From contig JAODTK010005922.1 in the NCBI GenBank assembly GCA_026419785.1, positions 62,001 through 126,000 on the forward strand: a stretch of 64,000 nucleotides of DNA. The letters run 5' to 3'. This document shows, piece by piece, positions 13,251 to 23,772 of the stretch (the first letter of the stretch is position 1; every line of letters begins with the position of its first letter). Source of the DNA: Sclerodactyla briareus (lineage: Eukaryota; Echinodermata; Holothuroidea; Dendrochirotida; Sclerodactylidae). A model generated the notes under the pieces. It searched no databases, had not been told where the DNA came from, and saw only the letters and a list, made by a program, of their open reading frames with translations. Made by a program: the position numbers and the translations under genes.

Positions 13251-13771
13251 ACACCCTTCATCACTTTATTGGATAGCTATCGCAGCCAAACATTCAAGAT
13301 GCTTATGATAAGGTTCTATCAACTTCGAGGATATATATAATACAGAAACATGTCCTTGGCAAAGAAACTTTAGGCTTAGGGTCAATGACACAAAGGGAAA
13401 TTTGGCTCCTCCTCGTATAAAATATATATTTAGAGCTTACCTCCAGTTTAGTAGAGCTTTTTGCGGAAAGGATGGAAGAGACATATGGGGTGGGATAGGA
13501 AAGGAATTACACATAAGATTATTTTTCGGATTTACCACGTTATTTCTGATCCATCAAACTGAAATGGCGTCATTATTACTTACATGCACTTACTGTGCTT
13601 TTTTTGCACTTGGAAGACCATTTTGGAGATCCGGGACTTAAATATCGGTTTAAACAACTGTAATATCATCGTTCAGGATTTTGCACAGAATCTTCGAGAT
13701 CCGTTCATAAGCTCCGTTTGCTTTTTTAAGCACGTAGTTTGTACTCAAATGGTCCTGTCTATTTATTATAA
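13251..13771. other. Unrecognised non-coding DNA
   Basis: Nothing supportable is visible. Two short overlapping plus-strand frames (13402-13641 and 13584-13775) have no recognisable motif. Confidence 0.45.
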
Positions 13772-15440
13772 TTAGAATAAATCAGCTAACCAAAAGCGCA
13801 TGATGTCATATCGAAAGAAAAAGTAAAGGTCCAAGCACAGATCTTTGGGACCACAAACTTCAAACGGCCAGAAGATGAATCTTCGCCTCAATGACACACC
13901 GCTGCGATCTATTCGGAAGGTACGACCGGAACCATCTTGCCCGCGCGACACTATTGATTCCCAATCGACCAAACGCATTTTGGCAAGTGAGATTTCTTGG
14001 TCGACGGTGTCGAAGGCAGCACTAAGATCAAGTAGAACGAGGAGCAACGATGCTGGCTGGAATCACGTACCATACCACGGCGTCGTTCTGCACCCGGAAG
14101 GGGCTTCGTTTTCAGTATTGTGGTGGGAGTTGTTATGCGGTCTTGGGAGATATGTTACAAAAGTCTTGTGAGTCTTGAAGGCGCACGGACTCTCTTGAGT
14201 AGTCTGGACAGAAACGCCACGTTATTCAGGGTCTGTCTTCTCGGGATCCAGCGATGACTTTTTGGACTTGGTTGTCACAGAGCGCTTTCAGAACTCACCC
14301 TGGCACCCCACCAGAAGAGGAGTGAATGACTGTAATTGCCCGTCATCATCGTAAATGGCATTGTTATCCCCTTCCAGCAACCAAGTTGGGACTGGATCCA
14401 GAACACAAGACTTGTATGGCGACCAATTTTCACGACACGATGTATACCCCATCTTAATTACACAGCTTTTAAGATGCTTGTAGTGTATCTGATGCCCCGT
14501 TGTAGGATCGCTCCGGCAGGGAGGTGTTTCCATTTCACGGGTCCTGCTTTAGGTAAATTTTCCCTGATGGTTCGATCTCGTCTGCGCGGAAGAGAAAAAA
14601 AAACTAGGGTCCGCCGAATGAGAAGGTAGTTTAACTGCAGGTCTTTAGGGAATAATCTCACTGTATAATCGTCGTAATTCTTCGTATGGGGTCGATTGCT
14701 TCTTCGACCTTCCCATCATAATAGGACTCCTTTTGCTCGGGGTAGTATTTTTTTAGAGTCTTATGAGCATCGTGTTGCTTGGAAAAATCCTTTGGATGGT
14801 CAGTTCAGCCGACGCCACCTTATTTCGCCTTTCTCTTATTTGTATTTTCCTCGTATATGTTCGTCATCGGCTTGGCACAGTTATGGGGTCTCCTTTCCTA
14901 GTACGAGCATTGTTTGTTAAGGACGTGGGTAAGAGTGAGGGTCATGGTAACTTGAAACCAATCAGTGGTCTGTGATGATGGCGAAGTTTTCTGTTCGGAC
15001 AAGGGACGGATCCTGAGGGCAAAATGCAGCATTATCAATGCCACGCAGGTTTCATGCCGTGACAACAATACGCTGTGGTGATGGCGTTGTTAATGCCAAT
15101 CCACACAGGAAGAGGTTATGATCAGAACTCATGTCACCAGCCTCCACACTTTCAACTATCTGGGTATCACTGCGTGTGATACAACGTCGGGGATATGTCC
15201 AGCTTGATGGTAGAAACAGACACGTGTTGAGTGAGATATCAATATTTGCTGATTTTGGAATGTTAACGAATTTGTAGCCAGGGAATGCAAGAGATTCAGT
15301 GAAGACCTCATCGACTGCTCTTGACGTCAGCCATGTTTCAGACAGTAGTAGACAATTTAGTCCGCACTAAACGAGCGTGAACAGGAATGAACAGGAGATT
15401 TCCGTCCTGCCACCACGTTTGCTACGCCTGGTTGAATTTC
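13772..15440 (-). mobile_element. Decayed CR1/L2-like LINE: endonuclease and N-terminal RT
   Basis: On the minus strand the pieces appear in LINE ORF2 order. At about 15400-15300 the APE endonuclease motif LLLSETWL is followed by FPGYKFVNIP; the Glu of SETWL is a catalytic residue in this fold. At about 15200-15110, GHIPDVV is followed, in another frame, by a block containing SSDHNLFLC, the C-terminal SDH catalytic block. At about 14430, SCVLDPVPTWLL matches the linker before the RT; at about 14235, LNNVAFLSRLLKRV; and at 14047-14003, LLVLLDLSAAFDTVD is RT motif A with its catalytic Asp. Residues near 13850 resemble the PQGS-LGP block. Stops and frameshifts separate the blocks, so the copy is dead. 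It ends inside the RT; the YADD motif and 3' end are absent. The endonuclease part is duplicated twice more downstream. Confidence 0.85.
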
Positions 15441-16677
15441 TCTTATAGATTCAAAGTGATCAAGTCTTCTAGCTGGATCTTCAGATGACTTCACCTCACA
15501 GAATTGATGGAGTAACTCTCTGGTATGGTGTTGTGGTCAGGGTGATTGGAAGCAGCTGGTGGATGCGACTAACTGTCTGGTATTGATTGTGGTCAGAGGA
15601 TGTTAAAAGCGGCGGATGGGCGCGTGTGGCTTACAGCATTGTAGCATCATTGCGCGAAGGATTGGGTAAGTGTATGGTATCTTCTTGTGGTTCCTGTCTG
15701 TAGTTCCTTCTGTAGTTTTGAACTGTCTATTATATTGATCAGACGATCATCTGCCTACTGTAGATGAGTGTCGTGATCAATAATTGTGAATCCTACCGAA
15801 ACCCAAAAACACTACATCGATTCACTTGGGATTATATTAATCGATAGACAATTGCTATCGTCTGTAAGCATTTTTATTTCCGACGGGAAAGTTAATGTCT
15901 TGATTGATATAATTCCCGAGCGAATAGATGGCCCCAGGGTAGAATTGTGCTTGCAAGTCTATGCCGACAGTACTGGGCCGCAGGCAGATTAGAAATAGTC
16001 TCTAAATAGTCCATTTGCGAACGTTCAATAGGAGACCTTCTGAATCGAAGAGCTCACGACGCAGACAATGCGACAAATTGCTACAGTTCACTGATGTAAT
16101 CTATAGCGATTATATACTAAGACCGCCGAAAAAAAAACTGCAGTTTATTCCTTGTAATAGTTAAAGTAGAACATCGATTTTGATCCATACATTTGGTTGT
16201 TTCAAAAAGTACATTAATACATGTGTTTTTGTGACATGTTTCTCTTTTTACTTTTCTATGTATTGCTAGTAATCGAAGTAATTATAAATGTCGTGGGGAT
16301 AGTGATTATGCTTGTAAAAGCGGTGTCAAGTTCAGGTTTACTTCCTTCGTATTATTTAGGTACAGAAACAGCGGACTCAATCGGAACCTATAATCGCTTA
16401 GTCATAGGAATGCCATCTTTAAAAAAGCGCTAATATAGGAAACGTAGAGGCAAACAGGATTGTGGCCACCTGTTAGATACCTCTTTAGTCGGATACCTTC
16501 ATTTCTCATTGAAACGCATAATGTAAAACACCCACTCATGAACAGATATAGGAGCATGACAACACTGGTAACAGAAAACACACAAAAAATCCAAAAAACC
16601 AACAACACGCGCGCGCCCACACCATATCCACGTTTGAGCATAGAAAAACACAGGAGACACGAGTGATTATGATCTTA
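15135..16677. repeat. Tandem repeat unit 1 (about 1543 bp)
   Basis: The unit begins with CACCAGCCTCCACACTTTC at 15135, and the same start recurs at 16678 and 18204. About 300 bp at its left end is the minus-strand LINE endonuclease segment. The rest (about 15440-16677) is unrecognised and may be LINE 5' sequence or flanking DNA. Short open frames at 15786-15992 and 16402-16641 have no recognisable domain and are not conserved in frame in unit 2. Confidence 0.9.
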
Positions 16678-18203
16678 CACCAGCCTCCACACTTTCAACT
16701 ATCTGGGTATCACTGCGTGTGATACAACGTCGGGGATATGTCCAGCTTGATGGGTAGGAACAGACACGTGTTGAGTGAGATATCAATATTTGCTGATTTT
16801 GGAATGTTAACGAATTTGTAGCCAGGGAATGCAAGAGATTCAGTGAAGACCTCATCGACTGCTCTTGACGTCAGCCATGTTTCAGACAGTAGTAGACAAT
16901 TTAGTCCGCACTAAACGAGCGTGAACAGGAATGAACAGGAGATTTCCGTCCTGCCACCACGTTTGCTACGCCTGGTTGAATTTCTCTTATAGATTCAAAG
17001 TGATTCAAGTCTTCTAGCTGGATCTTCAGATGACTTCACCTCACAGAATTGATGGAGTAACTCTCTGGTATGGTGTTGTGGTCAGGGTGATTGGAAGCAG
17101 CTGGTGGATGCGACTAACTGTCTGGTATTGATTGTGGTCAAGAATGATAAAAAGCGGCGGATGGGGCAGTGTGGGCTTCACATGCATGTAGCTCATTGCG
17201 CGAAGTGATTGGGTAAGTGGTCTGGGACTTCTGTGGTACCTTTCTGTAGTTCCTTCTGTAGTTTTGAACTGTCTATTATATTGATCAGACGATCATCTGC
17301 CTACTGTAGATGAGTGTCGTGATCAATAATTGTGAATCCTACCGAAACCCAAAAACACTACATCGATTCACTTGGGATTATATTAATCGATAGACAATTG
17401 CTATCGTCTGTAAGCATTTTTATTCCGACGGAAAGTCTATCGTCTCTGATTATATAATTCCGAGCGATAGATGGCCCCAGGGTAGAATTGTGCTTGCAAG
17501 TCTATGCCGACAGTACTGCCGCCGGCAGATTAGAAATAGTCTCTAAATAGTCCATTTGCGAACGTTCAATAGGAGACCTTCTGAATCGAAGAGCTCACGA
17601 CGCAGACAATGCGACAAATTGCTACAGTTCACTGATGTAATCTATAGCGATTATATACTAAGACCGCGAAAAAAACTGAGTTTATTCCTTGTAATAGTTA
17701 AAGTAGAACATCGATTTTGATCCATATCATGTTTGTTTCAAAAAGTACATTAATACATGTGTTTTTGTGACATGTTTCTCTTTTTACTTTTCTATGTATT
17801 GTCAGTAATCGAGACTTATAAATGTCCTGGCGGATAGTGATTATGTGTAAAAGGCCTGCTGTGTCAAGTTCATGTTTTAATCCTTCGTTTATTTCATGGA
17901 CAGAACAGAGGATCAATCGGAAACTATAATTCGCTAGTACATAGGAATGCCCATCTTTAAAAAGCTAATATAGGACGTAGAGGAACCGGAGTTGGGACAC
18001 CTGTAGATTACCCTCTTAGTTCGGATACCTATTCATACATTGACGCATTACATGTAAAACACACACTCATGAACCGCGATAGGCCGCCTACACACTGGTA
18101 ATCAGAACAGACAAAAAAAAACCACACACAAATAACAAACACGCGCGCTCCCAACAATATCACGTTGAGCATAGAAAACACAGGAGAACGGATATTTATC
18201 TTA
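16678..18203. repeat. Tandem repeat unit 2 (about 1526 bp)
   Basis: This is nearly collinear with unit 1. Differences are dominated by one- or two-base insertions and deletions, often in homopolymers, with fewer substitutions. The left end repeats the LINE endonuclease block (SETWL region at about 16880, minus strand). It lacks the SDH block that follows in the parent LINE, because the repeat boundary cuts the endonuclease. Confidence 0.9.
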
Positions 18204-18722
18204 CACCAGCCTCCACACTTTCAACTATCTGGGTATCACTGCGTGTGATACAACGTCGGGGATATGTCCAGCTTGATGGGTAGGAACAGACACGTGTTGA
18301 GTGAGATATCAATATTTGCTGATTTTGGAATGTTAACGAATTTGTAGCCAGGGTATGCAAGAGATCCAGTGAAGACCTCATCGACTGCTCTTGACGTCAG
18401 CCATGTTTCGACAGTAGGTGATCAATTTAGTTCCGCACTAAACGAGCGTGAACAGGAATAATATGAACAGGAGATTTCCGTCCTGCCACCACGTTTGCTA
18501 CGCCTGGTTGAATTTCTCTTATAGATTCAAAGTGATTCAAGTCTTCTAGCTGGATCTTCAGATGACTTCACCTCACAGAATTGATGGAGTAACTCTCTGG
18601 TATGGGTTGTGGTCAGGGTGATTGGAAGCAGTGGGTAGATGCGACTAACTGTCTGGTATTGATTGTGGTTCAAAGAATGATGAAAAGCGGGCGGATGGAC
18701 GGCAGTGTGGGCTTCACATGAA
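18204..18722. repeat. Tandem repeat unit 3 (partial, about 519 bp)
   Basis: The third copy follows units 1 and 2 closely through the endonuclease segment and the ACTCTCTGGTATGG region. It stops around GGCTTCACATGAATACTAG and runs into an AT microsatellite. The frame at 18196-18381 is almost the same as the one at 16667-16855 and reads the endonuclease segment out of frame. Confidence 0.9.
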
Positions 18723-18735
18723 TACTAGTATTGCC

Positions 18736-18958
18736 ATAATAATAATATATATATATATATATTATATATATAGATATACGTATATATAATATATATATAT
18801 ATATAATATATATATATAGAATATTATTAATATATATATATCTATATATATATATATATATTATCTATATAGATATCATTACGGGACCCTGATCGGTTGA
18901 GAGACCAGTTGTATATAGATATATGTATATATCTATAATATAACACACACACACACAG
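18736..18958. repeat. (AT)n microsatellite with short (CA)n end
   Basis: AT and TATA repeats are interrupted by a 40 bp unique piece (about 18876-18915) and end in ACACACACACACAC. The block caps the partial third unit of the tandem array. Confidence 0.9.
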
Positions 18959-19750
18959 AGGAAAGTCTAAGCAAGAATCGAGTACCTATGAAACACAAGC
19001 ATGTGAAATAACACGAAAAACGCCGAGTTATTAAAACAATCGCGCTAACGAATTAGCGACCCTGAAACGATAGATATAGTGTTTCCCAACTCCTGTTGAA
19101 ACTAACGGAGGAAGCGAGGTTGTAGTTATAAGATACTCTTTAGAGAATGAACAGCCTACTTCAGCTGAGTATGGCTATTACCGATTCCTCTGCGGTATCA
19201 CTTCTCCGCCAGGAGAACAAGTACTAGACGAGGGACCTTGGTATATTCGAGGGATTCCGAGAGCTATCTTTTAGTAGTTTCTTACTATGTATCTTCAAAT
19301 GTGCCAGAGCGACCGAGGAAATATGAACTCAGAAGAGGCTGAAATGATACGCACTTATTGTACGTTCCGAGAGTATAATAAGTCTCGGGTTCGTGGGTTT
19401 CTACAATCCAATCACTTACAACATTCCATCAAACACGCTTGCTCACATGCAGACCGCTATTGCTATGTTGTAATACACCTAGTTGGAGGAGATCTGGAGG
19501 CTTATGTGCAGTTCTGTTGCTGTAGTCATGGGATGGACAAACGTGAAAAAAATCAATCTTCCCGATATGCATAGAGGGAAAAAAAAAAAAAAAACTTACG
19601 TTAACGTACTTCCGATCTTTCCCGACGTAGTTGTTGCTGACGGTTATTAGGTGTTTATTCCATATCTCCAGTTTCATTCTTCGCTGGCAGCCTCCACGAT
19701 AGATTTTGCTCTGCAAATGAAAAGTGCCTGCATATTAGAATCCATTTTGG
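18959..19750. other. Unrecognised non-coding DNA
   Basis: No gene or element can be supported. Overlapping frames at 19287-19574 (+) and 19429-19716 (-) have no recognisable motif. A 16-base A-run lies near 19580. Confidence 0.45.
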
Positions 19751-19830
19751 TGGCAGCCTCCAGTCTGCACCCTTGCCGGGCCGTGAATAGGATCGATCCT
19801 CTATGCTCGGAAAATATACCATAAAAAACA
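19751..19830 (+). mobile_element. SINE-tail family copy (3' part only)
   Basis: The sequence runs from about CCTCCAGTCTGCACCC through GGGCCGTGAATAGGATCGAT to TATACCATAAAAAA. On the opposite strand the same order of words occurs in the SINE at 50456-50815 and in the copies at 53.83 and 63.62 kb, and on this strand at 23.67 kb. Only the 3' 80 bp is present, ending in the A-rich tail. Confidence 0.7.
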
Positions 19831-19913
19831 GCAATTCCGTGAGTATACCCACATATACAATGAGGCATTGAGTCTTTCCGCGACACCGTCATAGACATAT
19901 ATGCAGTCATGGC

Positions 19914-21277
19914 CAGTGTTGAGGGCTCGAGGCCTGGGGATCAAATGCCTCGCCTCGGCCTTGGCCTCGTGGCTCCCGGCCTCGGAAATTTGGTCGATTT
20001 GGTAACCCTAACCCCTACTTAAATTTAGTACCAAAATACTTTACCAAATTTGTGAGTTTTTGGTAATAACAAATTTCTTAGAAGACACAGCCAGCTTGTG
20101 CCCAAGCTTTCTTGAGCTCTAACGACAGCACGAAACATACATTCGCAATGTGTTCAGTCTAACTGGGAATGAACAAATTATTAGTTGCCATATGCGTAGA
20201 ATATCCAGCTGATTAAATATTCATGAACCTATAGACCCATGGGCATGTTACCAGAAGTTAGAGGTCATTATAGAGAGGATTACGAAAATCCTTCGGGATA
20301 GTGGTTCTCTATCAATTACCATGCTTTATTCCCCATCAGACACACTTACACAAATCAATGCTGTCAATGATGTAATACACTCATTTTGTTGCTTGCAATC
20401 TATTGCTTCAGTAGGCTGTCAGTGTCAGTCAATGATCATTGAAAGGATGAGATCATTGTTAACTGCAGATGAGCAGCGGAAGCAGTCATGATGTCACATT
20501 GATATCTCTTTGTTCTTTAGCCTGTTTGACGTCTCTTATGATCCGGTTGGAAATTGGCGATAGGCTGCCCTTCGCTGAGGTCGGTTCAGGACAGATGTGT
20601 GTGTTTTTTTCTATGGAGTGATTATATTTCAATCTTAAACAAAAATAAAGTCTATCCATGTGTTTTCTCACAGCCCTCCTGATTGAGCTCACCTGTGAGG
20701 GAGATTGTTTATATCACTTCCCATTCCAAGATGAGACAGTTTTGATGGTTACAATTCACAAATTTGTTCTAATAGGTTCTGTACCAAATGTTAGCAGTAT
20801 TGTATGTTTACAGTTTGTATTCATTCCCGACACATAGTAACTAATAACAATGCCCAGTTATTAGGACATGAACGAAGTGCGCTTCTGCAAGGTCGGGTGA
20901 ACATTTTACCCGGCATTCGAGATACAACATTATTTAAATATGTTCAGCCGGCCTCGGTTTCGGCCTAGGCCTCGGGTGGTGCCGCTTCGACTACAACAGT
21001 GGCTCCCAACCTTTTTCTCCCTATTTCCCCCTTTGCATGTCGCTTGAAGTCGTTCCCCTTATGAAATACTTTGTAATTGAAGGTTGATAGGTGGGGAGAT
21101 TCAGGAAAGGGCTTAAACTTGCAATTTTATTGTGTTTGTAAACCAAAAGAATTCACAACTCGAAAAATTCTGCAACAAATTACCTGTATTTTGTATAAAA
21201 AATGGTCTCCCCTGAAATCTGAATTTTCCCCCTGGGGGAAAATTTCCCCTTTTTGGTAACACTGGACCACAACAATG
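19914..21277. mobile_element. Non-autonomous hAT-type transposon (outer)
   Basis: The left end starts CAGTGTTGAGGGCTCGAGGC. The right end is the tail of ...CGACCACAACAATG, whose complement is CATTGTTGTGGTCG, so seven of eight terminal bases agree. The flanking 8-mers are GTCATGGC (19906-19913) and GTCATGAC (21278-21285), a 7/8 match and the duplication length diagnostic of hAT elements. Both subterminal regions are rich in GGCCTCGG words. No transposase is recognised, so the element would have been mobilised in trans. Removing the inner insertion and its duplicated 8 bp leaves about 1088 bp. A (TG)n microsatellite starts immediately after the right duplication. Confidence 0.75.
20997..21264. 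mobile_element. hAT-type MITE nested in the outer hAT element
   Basis: The left end is CAGTGGCTCCCAACCTTTTT, a very common hAT terminus in animals. The right end, CCCCTTTTTGGTAACACTG, is its imperfect inverted partner. The flanking 8-mers are GACTACAA (20989-20996) and GACCACAA (21265-21272), one transition apart. The element is 268 bp and lacks coding capacity. Positions 21222-21244 form a perfect 23-base palindrome around a central T (AATTTTCCCCC-T-GGGGGAAAATT). It interrupts the right terminus of the outer element, so it is the younger insertion. Confidence 0.85.
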
Positions 21278-21287
21278 GTCATGACAG

Positions 21288-21328
21288 TGTGTGTGTGTGT
21301 GTGTGTGTGTGCGTGTGTGTGTGTGTGT
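21288..21328. repeat. (GT)n microsatellite
   Basis: About 20 GT units with one C interruption lie directly to the right of the outer hAT target-site duplication. Confidence 0.95.
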
Positions 21329-22127
21329 TCACACACTGCGACTCACATACTAAGTTCATACTGGGTCTTGTGCGGCACCCATACTGATACTACATATCTC
21401 TATTGTAAATCTCGTAAGCATTTGATAATGCTTAGCATGATCAATTCAGGATCAGTCAAGACCCACTAAGGCTTTTAGCTTTTTCTGTTTTGTTTTTTTT
21501 ACTACAATTTATACCAACCAAGCTTGTCTCATGGTCTTACTTTCAACTGGACAAATGATGGATCTGTCAACCCGCATTGTTTTCAGTAATAAATTACTAT
21601 TCGACACCATCGTAACTTGATGTCACCAAGGCGCGTGTTTACCTCCACATAACCGTGCCAAAAAGGTATTGCTTATTCATTGTACCTAGTAAATCCCTCC
21701 ATAAACAGTGTTAGTTGTTGCCTACTCAATATCAAATTATTAGGAAGGAAATGATGGTGATTTTTTATTCCCTTCAATATTATGACACCTAGAAGAGTAT
21801 TAATTTGGCTGGATTTTGCCTGTAAGTGATCACGATGGTATCTCACTGGTTATTATCAGCTCTAAACCCAAAGTGATCAACACGAAACCAGGAAAGTTTT
21901 TTTTTTTTTTCTCTATACAGTAAAGCCAATGTTGGGGCTATCACAGAAAATAAATAGTGACTACATCACCCGTTCAGTCAACGATTCCTGGGCTGAACTT
22001 GAAGCAAGTCATGTCTGGTCGTGAATACCCACATTCCATCCCGTAAACGCAATTTGACTCTCTGGATTGGGCGTCCGTCGTAACATCAAACGACTGCTCG
22101 GAAAGAAGCAGAGAGCCTTCCACGGCA

Positions 22128-22130
<3 letters not shown>
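21329..22130. other. Unrecognised non-coding DNA with one dispersed-repeat segment
   Basis: No gene is recognised. About 21555-21613 is the partner of the dispersed repeat at 12114-12172. T-runs lie at about 21490 and 21898-21910. Confidence 0.4.

Positions 22131-22187
<57 letters not shown>
22131..22187. repeat. (GA)n microsatellite ending in an 11-base G-run
   Basis: About 46 bp of GA repeat continues into an uninterrupted G-run at 22177-22187. Ser/Leu-rich frames on the minus strand here are repeat artefacts. Confidence 0.95.
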
Positions 22188-22288
22188 AGAGCACCCATTG
22201 ATCTTCTGTTAACTACTTCCTTACTCTTCGTAAGCTCGCTCAAAAAGCCCACAGAAATTATATCATTTCTATCTGTATCGAGTCCAGT

Positions 22289-22812
22289 ATGAAATTCTGG
22301 TTCTATGTGAAGAGCCTCAAAACGGACTCTGATGCCCTCAAATCTGGTGGCACTTTGGAGCCTGACAATCTGCCAAAGCCAATATCCTCAATGAACAATT
22401 CAGGTCTGTGTTTAGCCGGGAGAAAGAGAACCTCTCTATTCTTAGTTCCAGGCATTCTCCTACTATGCCCGACTTTGAAATCAGGCTTGCTGGACTTCTG
22501 GTGAATTAAATCTGCACAAATTCCCGGGACCTGATCTCTGTCAATATTCTTAGGATGGCAGCTCATGAAATAGCCCTTTCCCTGAGATTATTTTTGAAAG
22601 ATTCCTACTTACTGGTGAATTGCCTTCTTCCGGTCTTTGTTCCAACATTTCTCCCATCTTCCATAAAAAAAGATTCTGTCGAATAGATAACATGGTTTCA
22701 GACGTAACCATTCTTGTGAGACTCGGTTAAAGGGAAATTCCAGCCAATTCAATACTCTTCTTGGCGTTATTATGTTAAAGAGAATGGAAAACCATTCAAA
22801 TATCACTTTGTT
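22289..22812 (+). mobile_element. LINE ORF2 fragment: linker before RT and RT start
   Basis: On the plus strand the order matches CR1/Jockey-like LINEs. LKTDSDALKSGGTLEPDNLP is the conserved K-x-D-G-x-x-x-L-x-x-xG block. Next comes EKENLSILSSRHSPTMPDFE in a second frame, then PGDLIS-like residues (RDLISVNILRMAAHEIALS) matching the KSxGPDxIxxxxLK block. LPSSIKKDSVE follows in place of the W-K-x-A-x-V-x-PIxKKG block, and LGVIMLKRMENH in place of the SLTSVxxKxxE block. Several frame changes and stops are needed to read it, so it is inactive. It is cut at about 22.81 kb; the C-terminal half resumes at 23.22 kb on the same strand. Confidence 0.7.
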
Positions 22813-22825
22813 CCAGGTTCATAGC

Positions 22826-23057
22826 ATGTTCGGTTGGGAAATTGGCTTCCTCAAATTTCATACAATTTGCTGATTTTGGCAAACTGGCAACCTTTTCTCC
22901 GGGATGCATATCTACCAATATACGGGGAAGACTTATTCTTACCATTTCCCCCTAACATTGGTAGAAATGACTCATCAAATGTTGCCAATTTGCAAAATTG
23001 CCAACTTAGCAGTGATTATTTATTAATCTTTAAAAACTTAACTTTATAACCGAACAT
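22826..23057. mobile_element. Possible small inverted-repeat element between LINE halves
   Basis: The segment is bounded by ATGTTCGGTT (22826-22835) and its exact complement AACCGAACAT (23048-23057), and sits between the two halves of the plus-strand LINE. Inside, TTGCCAATTTGCAAAATTGCC and similar inverted words suggest hairpin potential. No target-site duplication is evident, and a 10 bp inverted pair can occur by chance at this distance, so this is tentative. Confidence 0.3.
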
Positions 23058-23219
23058 ATCATGAACATGAAACAAAGTTTGATGGCATAATCTTCAATGC
23101 ACAATCATATGACATTTAAATATTTTGGCTGGACTTGTCTTTTAATTATGACTTCCCATGATCTTGCGCATTCCCTCAATAATAAATCCCACACTGTCCT
23201 GATTTAACAGACTTCTCCG

Positions 23220-23645
23220 AAAAACCTCATGCATTATCCGGAAATGACTAAGCGCCGGGTTGCTCGCTTTGTTTGTAATGAATATTCTCGAACCATTAGT
23301 GTCATGTTGCCCGATCTTGACTGGCCTCTCTTAAAAGACAGAAGAACTGTCAACAGCTGACTTTGTATTTTTCACAAGGCTAGACTATAGGGCTCTTTCC
23401 CCTACCGGTTTGATGATTTTCTTTTGCCGGTCCATCGACTATCACAACACTCTCATCTCAACTCATACCAAGTTATGGCTACTAAAGAAGACTGCTCCAA
23501 GTACTCATGCTTGCCAAGAACAATTGTAGATTGGAACAGGCTGCCTCACCACATAACTGTTGTTACTGATCCTAGCAGCTCCGAAACCTAGTTCATTACT
23601 ATCGGAGGATCTGCGACGTCACGTGGAGTGCTGAGCAGTATATAC
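23220..23645 (+). mobile_element. LINE ORF2 C-terminal fragment
   Basis: One frame gives RRVARFVCNEYSRTISVM, then LPDLDWPLLKDRRTV, then CLPRTIVDWNRLPHHITVV. These match the three C-terminal blocks of CR1/L2/Jockey-like ORF2: Q-RR-x-AR-x-V; S-V-x-x-ML-x-x-L-x-W-x-x-L-x-x-RR; and the R-T-x-x-xWN-x-LP block. One stop and one frame change occur between the first and last. It has the same strand and family style as the 22.3-22.8 kb fragment, so both probably belong to one element with the palm region lost or replaced. It is followed within about 25 bp by the SINE-tail sequence at 23.67 kb. Confidence 0.8.
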
Positions 23646-23667
23646 TTCACCAGTTACAGTTACCGAT

Positions 23668-23772
23668 ACTGAAGATTCCGCAGCGACAACCAGCTTCAGT
23701 ATCCAGGCCCTAGCTGAGCCTTGGATAGGTTTGATCCTTTGTGCTCAGCAATTAACCATAAAAAACAAACAT
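23668..23772 (+). mobile_element. SINE-tail family copy directly after a LINE end
   Basis: The order GAAGATTCCGCAGC, GACAACCAGCTTCAGTATCC, AGGCCCTAGCTGAGCCTTGG, TTTGATCC, GTGCTCAGC, ACCATAAAAAAC is the complement of the 50.47-50.55 kb SINE segment. It lies in the same orientation as the LINE that ends at about 23645. It may therefore be that LINE's own 3' UTR and tail rather than an independent SINE insertion. Confidence 0.75.
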
